NCBI GenBank assembly: GCA_005878325.1
Contig: VBMR01000006.1
Span: 1-9,610 of the forward strand
DNA length: 9,610 bases
Direction: 5' to 3'
Origin: Methanobacteriota archaeon
GTDB taxonomy: Archaea; Thermoplasmatota; Thermoplasmata; RBG-16-68-12
Part shown: piece by piece, positions 4,718 through 9,610 of the stretch
Layout of the letters: the number at the start of each line of letters is the position of its first letter
Position numbering within the stretch: position 1 is the first letter of the stretch
Made by a program: the position numbers and the translations under genes
Notes under the pieces: model-generated
The model's database searches: none
Seen by the model: only the letters and a program-made list of their open reading frames with translations
What the model was told of the DNA's origin: nothing

Positions 4718-5830
4718 ATGGGATTCGAGAGCGCGCAGCGGACCGGGAACCAATCGTTCCTCGATTCCTTCTCGTTCGCTCGCCCGCGGGTCCTCGTCAT
4801 CGGCTGCGGCGGCGCCGGCGGGAACTCTGTCCATCGACTGACGCGCATGGGGATCCATGGAGCCCGCACGGTTGTCGTGAACACGGATGCGGTCCACCTC
4901 GATTCGATTCAGGCAGATCGCAAGCTGCTCATCGGTCGGGGTGTCACCCGGGGAATGGGCGCTGGCGGACGGCCTGAGATCGGGGAGCGCTGCGCCGAGC
5001 TGTCGACAGAAGAATTGCGGAACCATGTCGGCGACGCTGACCTCACGTTCATCACGGTCGGCCTCGGAGGCGGCACGGGGACCGGCGTGGCCCCGCTCCT
5101 GGCGGATCTCGCCCAGGCCGCGGGGAGCGTCGTGATCACGCTCGCGACGACGCCCTTCAAGGCGGAGCGGGGTCGGATGGTCAACGCCCGCGCCGGCATC
5201 CAGCGGCTTCGCGGCAGCACCGATTCCCTGATCGTCCTGGACAACAACCGCCTCCTCGATCTCGTCCCGAACCTCCCGGTGGAACAGGCCTTCGCGGTGA
5301 TGGACCACCTGATCGGCGAGGTGGTCAAGGGAATCACGGAGTCGATCACCCTGCCGTCCCTGATCAACCTCGATTTCAGCGACGTCCGGACGATTCTCCA
5401 GGGCGGGGGCGTGTCGACGATCTTCTATGGGGAAAATTCGGAAGGGGATCCCGAGAAGTTGGTCTCGGAGACGCTCGACAACCCGCTCCTCGACGTCGAC
5501 TACCGGGGCGCGAGCGGCGCCCTCATCCATATCGCCGGGGGGCCCGGCCTGCGGCTCCGGACCGCGAACGAGGTGGTCGAGGGCCTCACCGCGGCCATGC
5601 GTACCGACGCGAACGTGATCTTCGGGGTCCGCGTGGACCGCAAGTACGAAGGCATCTTGCGGGTCCTCGCAATCCTGACCGGCGTCCGATCGCCCCTGGT
5701 GGAAGGGGTCCGGGAGTCCGTCTCCGTGATGGATGTCGTCTCCGAGGAACGTCGACCTCCTTCCCGGGAAGAGGAGGCTCCGCGGCGCGCCGGCGGCGTT
5801 GACCGTCACGGCATCGGAGGCGGCGGATAG
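4718..5830 (+). CDS. ftsZ: Cell division protein FtsZ
   Basis: A tubulin-like GTPase of 370 residues that polymerises into the division ring at the inner face of the membrane. Nucleotide-binding elements: GCGGAGGNS (29-37), the tubulin signature GLGGGTGTG (115-123), and TPFKAERGR. The T7 catalytic loop NLDFSD (217-222) keeps both acidic residues, so GTP hydrolysis on polymerisation is expected. The C-terminal domain has NPLLDVDYRGASGALIHIAGG, typical of archaeal FtsZ. After about residue 325 comes a charged linker (EERRPPSREEEAPRR) and a glycine-rich end (GIGGGG), with no recognisable bacterial-type C-terminal peptide. The ATG at 4718 is preferred; in-frame GTG codons at 4643 and 4676 would add an Arg-rich stretch unlike FtsZ N-termini, but no good Shine-Dalgarno settles it. 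It is probably co-transcribed with the upstream regulator. The last 25 bp overlap the convergent membrane-protein gene. Which archaeal paralogue it is, FtsZ1 or FtsZ2, I cannot tell. Confidence 0.96.
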   Translation: MGFESAQRTGNQSFLDSFSFARPRVLVIGCGGAGGNSVHRLTRMGIHGARTVVVNTDAVHLDSIQADRKLLIGRGVTRGMGAGGRPEIGERCAELSTEELRNHVGDADLTFITVGLGGGTGTGVAPLLADLAQAAGSVVITLATTPFKAERGRMVNARAGIQRLRGSTDSLIVLDNNRLLDLVPNLPVEQAFAVMDHLIGEVVKGITESITLPSLINLDFSDVRTILQGGGVSTIFYGENSEGDPEKLVSETLDNPLLDVDYRGASGALIHIAGGPGLRLRTANEVVEGLTAAMRTDANVIFGVRVDRKYEGILRVLAILTGVRSPLVEGVRESVSVMDVVSEERRPPSREEEAPRRAGGVDRHGIGGGG

Positions 5831-6489
5831 GCCATCAAGGACCGAGAGTCCTCTTCGATCGCGTGCGTTAATTGACTCGGCTTGAGCCGAACCCGGACCG
5901 TCTCCGGTTTCGGTTTGATCATGTTCCAGCCGGCCTTCGTCACGGCCCCGCCGGCGACCGCCATCACCATGTACATTCCGAAGGTGAGGAACGTCACAGC
6001 GACGGGCCGCAGGATGCCGCTCAGGTCGAGGGCGTTTCCCAACCCGGCGGTCGGATCGCCCACGCTGTCCCCCGATCGCGTCTGCGTCGGGACCGTCTGG
6101 ACCTGAGCCACCGCGCGGCTCTCCAGCCCGTTGCCATCCCGCACGATCACGCTGACCTGATACACGCTTGCGTTCGCGTAGGTATGCGGACTCGGGTTCG
6201 AACCCGTCACGCGGGTGCCATCCCCGAAGTTCCACTCCCACGTGGCGATCGTCGCGTCTCCTTGGCGGGAGGTGTCCTGGACCGTCGCCGTGAGGTCGGT
6301 CGTGTCCCAGGTGAAGGACGCGGAGGGACCTCGAGGGTTCGGATTATCCGGGAACTGGGAAACGAAGAAGTCGCCGGGGTCCGCCGCGATCGCCATGGCA
6401 TGGGTGAAGGTGAACACCAGGAGGCCCAGGCCGAGTGCCAGGACGCCGAGGCCCAGGACGATCTCGAGGTGGTCCCTCTTGAAAGCCAT
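5806..6489 (-). CDS. Two-helix membrane protein with extracytoplasmic PKD domain
   Basis: A 227-residue protein. A basic start (MAFKRDH) precedes a hydrophobic signal-anchor (about 9-30). A PKD-type Ig-like domain follows (about 45-133) with the hallmark WEWNFGDG (84-91) and the closing HTYANASVYQVSVIVRDGNG. A Thr/Ser/Gly linker leads to a second membrane helix (about 159-184) and a basic cytoplasmic tail of some 43 residues (KPKPETVRVRLKPS) ending YPPPPMP. Positive residues flank both helices on the same side, so the PKD domain should lie outside and both termini inside. PKD domains mediate protein or surface-layer contacts and have no catalytic role. The gene converges on ftsZ with a 25-bp overlap, lies 75 bp after thrS, and has its own TATA-like box. 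A cell-envelope role is likely; a link to division is speculation from location. Confidence 0.85.
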   Translation of the reverse strand: MAFKRDHLEIVLGLGVLALGLGLLVFTFTHAMAIAADPGDFFVSQFPDNPNPRGPSASFTWDTTDLTATVQDTSRQGDATIATWEWNFGDGTRVTGSNPSPHTYANASVYQVSVIVRDGNGLESRAVAQVQTVPTQTRSGDSVGDPTAGLGNALDLSGILRPVAVTFLTFGMYMVMAVAGGAVTKAGWNMIKPKPETVRVRLKPSQLTHAIEEDSRSLMAYPPPPMP

Positions 6490-6514
6490 GGCGCGCGATC
6501 GATGATGGAACGGG

Positions 6515-6522
6515 CCATAAAG
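6515..6522 (-). promoter_or_regulatory. TATA-like box for the PKD membrane protein
   Basis: On the minus strand CTTTATGG is centred about 29 bp before the ATG (6489-6487), predicting a transcript with little or no leader. It lies in the 75-bp gap after thrS, so this gene can be expressed independently. Confidence 0.5.
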
Positions 6523-6564
6523 GCCCGAGATTCGATTCTCGGTTCCGAGAAAGGAGAATCTGCG

Positions 6565-8466
6565 CTACCCGCGAAAAATCGGGCGGGCGCTGAGGAGGGC
6601 CGGCTCGGCAAGCGGCTGGAACGGACGTCCCTTTGTCTCGCTCACGATGCGCGCCCGGAGGGTCTCGACCGTCATGTCCGTCTGCTCTTTCGTTGCGCGC
6701 ACGCGGACGCTGAGCTGGCCGCTTTCGACTTCCTTCTTCCCGATGACGGCGATGTATGGAACCCATTCTTTCTCCGCGGTCCGAATCTTCTTCCCGAGGG
6801 TGTCGCTGGAGTCATCCAAGTCGGCGCGGACTCCCTCGAGGTGATCGAGTAGGGAGCGGGCATGGGGGAGCTGGTCCGCACTCACGGGGACGAGTCGCAC
6901 CTGGGTCGGGGAGAGCCAGAGGGGCCACATCGGCGGGACGCCGGCCTTCGCGGCCGCCGCGGCCTTCTCCAGGAGGGCATACATCACACGCTCGACCGCG
7001 CCGCTCGGAGACAGGTGGAGGATCAGCGGATGGCGCTTCTCCCCCTTCTCGTCCGTGAAGGTGATGCCGAAGCGCTTCGCGTTCTCCGTGTCGATCTGGT
7101 CGGTCGTCAAGGCGGCGGCCTTGTCGTTCCCATCGACGAAATTCCATTCGTATTTCTGCATGAAGTAGAAGAACTGTTCCGACCACATCTCGACGAGGAT
7201 CGGTTTTCCCCAGCGCTTCGCGTAGGCGACCACGAAGTCCTTGTGCGCCTCCCAGAACGCCTTCGTCACCCGCATCCCGACCTCGAGGTCGTCGGGCACG
7301 GAGAGGCCACACTCCTCCAGGATCTTCCAGGCGACCTCCACCCGCACCATGAGTTGCGCCTTCGCCGCCTCGACATCCGGCACCAAGGCGTGGCAGTCCG
7401 GCATCGTGAAGGCGCGCAGCCGCCGCAGGCCCGCGACCTCGCCCCGCTGTTCCGCGCGGAAGGAGTATCGGGTGAGTTCGTACAGGGAGAGGGGCAGGTG
7501 CTTGTACGACAGGACCATGTCCTTCATGATCAGGAACTGACCGAAGCACGCGCTGAACCGAAGGAAGGTGCGCTTGTTCGGCGTCTGCACGATGTATTGG
7601 CGGGCGGGGAACCGGTCCAGATAGGATTTCAGGGCCGGGTGCTCGAAGTCGTACATGACGGGGGACTCGACCTCCATCGCGCCGGATTCGCGGATGCGGC
7701 GGGTGACGAGTTCCTCGATGAGGCCCTTGATCAGCCGTCCTTTCGGATAGTAGCGGAGGTTCCCGGGATCGGATCCGGGCTCATAATCGACGAGTTCGAG
7801 TTCGCGCATCAGCCGGACGTGGGCCGGTTCCTCTTTCGCCTCCCGCGACTTCGCCATCTCGTAGGAGACAAAGAGGCGGAGACGATCGTGGCCCGCGAAG
7901 TTGAATCCGCTCACCTGGCCTCCGGAGAGGGAGAGAGGATGCAGGCGGCCGCTCGGTTCGAGGATGTGCCATTGGGAGACGAGCTTCGCCTCCGCCTTGA
8001 TCGCTTCGGAGACGTCCTCCTTCGAGGCCGGTGCGGCGGCGTCCGCGACGATCTCCCGAGACAGCTCGCTGAGCGGATGGCCCTTCACCGCGACCTTGAA
8101 CGACTTGTAGTACCCGAACGGAGAGGCGTGCACCTCGAACCCGCGGGCGACGAGCTCCTTCTCCAGATACGAGATCAGTTCCTGCGCGGGGCCTGGAGCC
8201 GCCAGGGAGGAGCTCAGGTGGGCGTACGGATAGAGGACAATCCGCTTCGTGCGGACCTGCCCCGCGATGTCGACGATGTTCGCGGCCGCGGCCTTCGCGA
8301 CACCCGCCGGATTCGTCTCGTCCCGCTGCTCCGCGGTGAGGAAGCACACGAGGGCCTCGTCCACTTTCCCGCGGCGCTTCGCCTCGGGGACGTCCGGGAT
8401 GCCCTGAAGCGCCTTTTGCTTCACCTCGTATTCGAGGTAATCCACATGGAGGAACAGGACCCGCAT
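6565..8466 (-). CDS. thrS: Threonyl-tRNA synthetase, archaeal type
   Basis: A 633-residue class II enzyme that charges tRNA-Thr in the cytosol. The N-terminal about 140 residues (MRVLFLHVDYLEYEVKQ... VLYPYAHLSSSL... SPFGYYKSFKV) match the archaeal editing domain, related to D-aminoacyl-tRNA deacylase, which removes mischarged serine. The catalytic core carries RFSACFGQ, motif 2 RYSFRAEQRGEVAGLRRLRA (333-352) and motif 3 GAVER (489-493). The zinc ligands that select threonine are Cys307, His359 and His484. The anticodon-binding domain begins around LWLSPTQVRLVPVS (516-529). The start at 8466 is chosen because MRVLFLHVDYLEYEVKQ is the conserved N-terminus and a TATA box lies 27 bp upstream; the longer open frame from 8562 adds 32 unrelated residues and crosses that promoter. 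The gene is divergent from folP. All key residues are present. Confidence 0.97.
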   Translation of the reverse strand: MRVLFLHVDYLEYEVKQKALQGIPDVPEAKRRGKVDEALVCFLTAEQRDETNPAGVAKAAAANIVDIAGQVRTKRIVLYPYAHLSSSLAAPGPAQELISYLEKELVARGFEVHASPFGYYKSFKVAVKGHPLSELSREIVADAAAPASKEDVSEAIKAEAKLVSQWHILEPSGRLHPLSLSGGQVSGFNFAGHDRLRLFVSYEMAKSREAKEEPAHVRLMRELELVDYEPGSDPGNLRYYPKGRLIKGLIEELVTRRIRESGAMEVESPVMYDFEHPALKSYLDRFPARQYIVQTPNKRTFLRFSACFGQFLIMKDMVLSYKHLPLSLYELTRYSFRAEQRGEVAGLRRLRAFTMPDCHALVPDVEAAKAQLMVRVEVAWKILEECGLSVPDDLEVGMRVTKAFWEAHKDFVVAYAKRWGKPILVEMWSEQFFYFMQKYEWNFVDGNDKAAALTTDQIDTENAKRFGITFTDEKGEKRHPLILHLSPSGAVERVMYALLEKAAAAAKAGVPPMWPLWLSPTQVRLVPVSADQLPHARSLLDHLEGVRADLDDSSDTLGKKIRTAEKEWVPYIAVIGKKEVESGQLSVRVRATKEQTDMTVETLRARIVSETKGRPFQPLAEPALLSARPIFRG

Positions 8467-8489
8467 GTCCGCCCGCTTATCGTACCGAG

Positions 8490-8497
8490 GTATAAAG
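8490..8497 (-). promoter_or_regulatory. TATA box of thrS
   Basis: On the minus strand CTTTATAC is a near-consensus archaeal box centred about 27 bp before the thrS ATG at 8466, predicting a leaderless mRNA. It decides the start of thrS. Confidence 0.7.
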
Positions 8498-8521
8498 CTC
8501 CTGTCGGACGGCGGCGCAGCG

Positions 8522-8528
8522 TGAAATA
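8522..8528 (+). promoter_or_regulatory. Weak TATA-like box of folP
   Basis: TGAAATA is centred about 27 bp before the ATG at 8552. The position fits a leaderless start but the match is weak. Together with the thrS box it makes the 85-bp divergent promoter region between the two genes. Confidence 0.4.
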
Positions 8529-8551
8529 GGAATCCGCCGTTCGTCCGGTCG

Positions 8552-9403
8552 ATGGTCCGCACCGCTCGGGAGTGGCGTCATCGGACCGGAGAAATCACCC
8601 TGGACCGGACGCGGGTCATGGGGATCCTGAACGTCACGCCCGATTCCTTCTCGGATGGTGGCCGGTATTTCGATCCCGAGACCGCCCTCCGGCGCGGCCT
8701 TGAGATGGTGGACCAAGGGGCCGACGTCGTCGACATCGGCGGCGAGTCCACGCGGCCCGGTTCCGATCCCGTGTCCGCGGAGGAGGAATGGCGACGGATC
8801 CGCCCCGTCATCCAAGGCCTCGCCGCAAAGGCCGACATCCCGCTGTCCGTCGACACGATGAAGCCGGAGGTTGCGGCGCACGCGATCGACTCCGGCGTGT
8901 CGATCGTGAACGACGTCTCCGGGATGCGGGACGAGGCCATGGTACACCTGGTGGCGGCCCGCCGCGTGGGGGTCGTCGCGATGCACATGCTCGGCAATCC
9001 GAAGACGATGCAAGACCATCCGACCTACGCTGACGTCGTGGAGGAGGTCCGCGCCTTCCTCGCGGAGCGCATTCGCAGCCTCGAGGCCGCGGGCGTCTCC
9101 TCGGATGCCATCGCGATCGATCCCGGCGTGGGATTCGGCAAGGCGGTGGCCCACAACCTCGCCCTCCTGCGACGCTTGGATCGCCTCGTCGACCTCGGCC
9201 ATCCGGTCGTCGTGGGGGTCTCCCGCAAGTCCTTCATCGGACGGTTCGGCGGAGGCGAGGCCGGGGACCGGCTCGCGGGCAGCCTCGCGGCGGCGACCCT
9301 TGCGGTCGCCCGCGGGGCCCAGATCGTGCGCGTCCATGATGTCGCGGAGACCGTCCGCGCGATGCGGGTCGCCGACGCCCTGGCTCTCGAAGAAAAGCTT
9401 TAA
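8552..9403 (+). CDS. folP: Dihydropteroate synthase
   Basis: A 283-residue TIM-barrel enzyme of standard length that joins dihydropterin pyrophosphate to p-aminobenzoate or, in some archaea, may serve a modified pterin route. Signatures run in order: MGILNVTPDSFSDGGRY (23-39), DIGGESTRPGSDPV (61-74) for pyrophosphate and substrate loops, SVDTMKPEVA (99-108), IVNDVSG (118-124), MHMLGNP with TMQDHPTY (144-159), AIDPGVGFGKAVAHNLALL (188-206), GVSRKSFIGR (222-231) and the closing RVHDVAETVRAMRVADA (260-276). Conserved Asn, Asp, Lys and Arg positions are intact, so it should be active. The start is the first ATG, 27 bp after a weak TATA-like box. It is divergent from thrS and followed after 23 bp by the purP-like gene, whose promoter overlaps its stop codon. 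Membership of the pterin-binding family is certain; true folate use in this archaeon is not shown. Confidence 0.95.
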   Translation: MVRTAREWRHRTGEITLDRTRVMGILNVTPDSFSDGGRYFDPETALRRGLEMVDQGADVVDIGGESTRPGSDPVSAEEEWRRIRPVIQGLAAKADIPLSVDTMKPEVAAHAIDSGVSIVNDVSGMRDEAMVHLVAARRVGVVAMHMLGNPKTMQDHPTYADVVEEVRAFLAERIRSLEAAGVSSDAIAIDPGVGFGKAVAHNLALLRRLDRLVDLGHPVVVGVSRKSFIGRFGGGEAGDRLAGSLAAATLAVARGAQIVRVHDVAETVRAMRVADALALEEKL

Positions 9404-9404
9404 C
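9397..9404 (+). promoter_or_regulatory. TATA-like box of the purP-like gene, overlapping the folP stop
   Basis: GCTTTAAC spans the folP TAA (9401-9403) and is centred about 27 bp before the ATG at 9427. The next gene can thus have its own leaderless transcript despite being only 23 bp from folP. Confidence 0.5.
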
Positions 9405-9426
9405 CCGCGAAACGATTCGTACCGTA

Positions 9427-9610
9427 ATGGTATCGCGGAGGGCGGTCGGCTCGATCCTCGACGGATACGAGAATCTCGTGATCGCGACCGTCTGCTCCCA
9501 TTCTTCCCTCCAGATTTTCCATGGGGCCCGCCAGGAAGGATTCCGAACCCTGGGCATCGCGATCGGGAAACGGCCCCGGTTCTATGACGCATTTCCGCTC
9601 GCGAAGCCGG
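9427..9610 (+). CDS. purP: PurP-type formate-dependent purine biosynthesis enzyme, N-terminal fragment
   Basis: Sixty-one codons are visible before the window ends: MVSRRAVGSILDGYENL, then LVIATVCSHSSLQIFHGAR and QEGFRTLGIAIGKRPRFYDAF. The SHSSLQIFHGARQEGF pattern and its place near the N-terminus match archaeal PurP proteins, ATP-grasp enzymes that convert AICAR to FAICAR with formate and ATP in IMP synthesis. The first Rossmann-like strand and loop are intact; the ATP-grasp body and active site are outside the window. The ATG is preceded by a TATA-like box at leaderless distance. Archaeal PurP exists as paralogues, some of uncertain activity, so the exact role cannot be read from this fragment. 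Confidence 0.78.
   Translation, partial: MVSRRAVGSILDGYENLVIATVCSHSSLQIFHGARQEGFRTLGIAIGKRPRFYDAFPLAKP

Noticed and set aside
4313..6241. A 642-codon open frame on the minus strand across ftsZ
   Set aside because: It is antisense to a clear FtsZ, is rich in Arg, Asp and Gly without recognisable motifs, and results from the strong third-position GC bias that removes stops from the opposite strand.
6862..8529. A 555-codon open frame on the plus strand across thrS
   Set aside because: It is antisense to a complete threonyl-tRNA synthetase and shows no domain signature; another shadow of GC-rich codon use.
8467..8562. Extended N-terminus for threonyl-tRNA synthetase
   Set aside because: The 32 extra residues do not resemble the family and would span the thrS TATA box and the folP start.
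8477..9592. A 371-codon open frame on the minus strand across folP
   Set aside because: It is antisense to a complete dihydropteroate synthase, and its composition (His, Arg, Asp rich) is that of a reverse-complement shadow.

Overview
The window comes from a GC-rich archaeon. The support is a deoxyhypusine synthase, an archaeal-type threonyl-tRNA synthetase with the DTD-like N-terminal editing domain, the start of a PurP-type ATP-grasp enzyme, an archaeal FtsZ next to a ribbon-helix-helix regulator, and TATA-like boxes placed about 27 bp before several start codons, the geometry of leaderless archaeal transcripts. A Thermoplasmatota-like euryarchaeal lineage is my best guess, but this is inference only. 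Coding density is high, no gap exceeds 300 bases, and I see no mobile element, CRISPR array, tRNA or rRNA.

Layout. 3-1073 (+): C-terminal 356 residues of a helical-repeat/coiled-coil protein ending in a zinc ribbon. 1128-2096 (+): deoxyhypusine synthase. 2089-2310 (-): small winged-helix protein, convergent with and overlapping the synthase gene. 2381-3539 (+): Nudix hydrolase and nicotinamidase-like gene, divergent from the winged-helix gene across one nearly symmetric TATA element. 3672-4091 (+): conserved protein of unknown function. 4319-5830 (+): tandem ribbon-helix-helix regulator (CdrS-like) and ftsZ. 5806-6489 (-): two-helix membrane protein with an extracytoplasmic PKD domain, whose 3' end overlaps that of ftsZ. 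6565-8466 (-): thrS. 8552-9403 (+): dihydropteroate synthase, divergent from thrS. 9427-9610 (+): N-terminus of PurP, cut by the window edge.

How the genes relate. Most are housekeeping: translation (hypusination of aIF5A, Thr-tRNA charging), cofactor and nucleotide metabolism (NAD salvage, pterin, purine) and cell division. The parts most worth attention are the regulator-ftsZ cassette with a candidate operator at its predicted transcription start, the PKD membrane protein convergent with ftsZ, a metal-ligand replacement in the nicotinamidase (Asp to Cys), and the uncharacterised helical-repeat/zinc-ribbon and 139-residue proteins. I do not see a clearly new multi-gene system.
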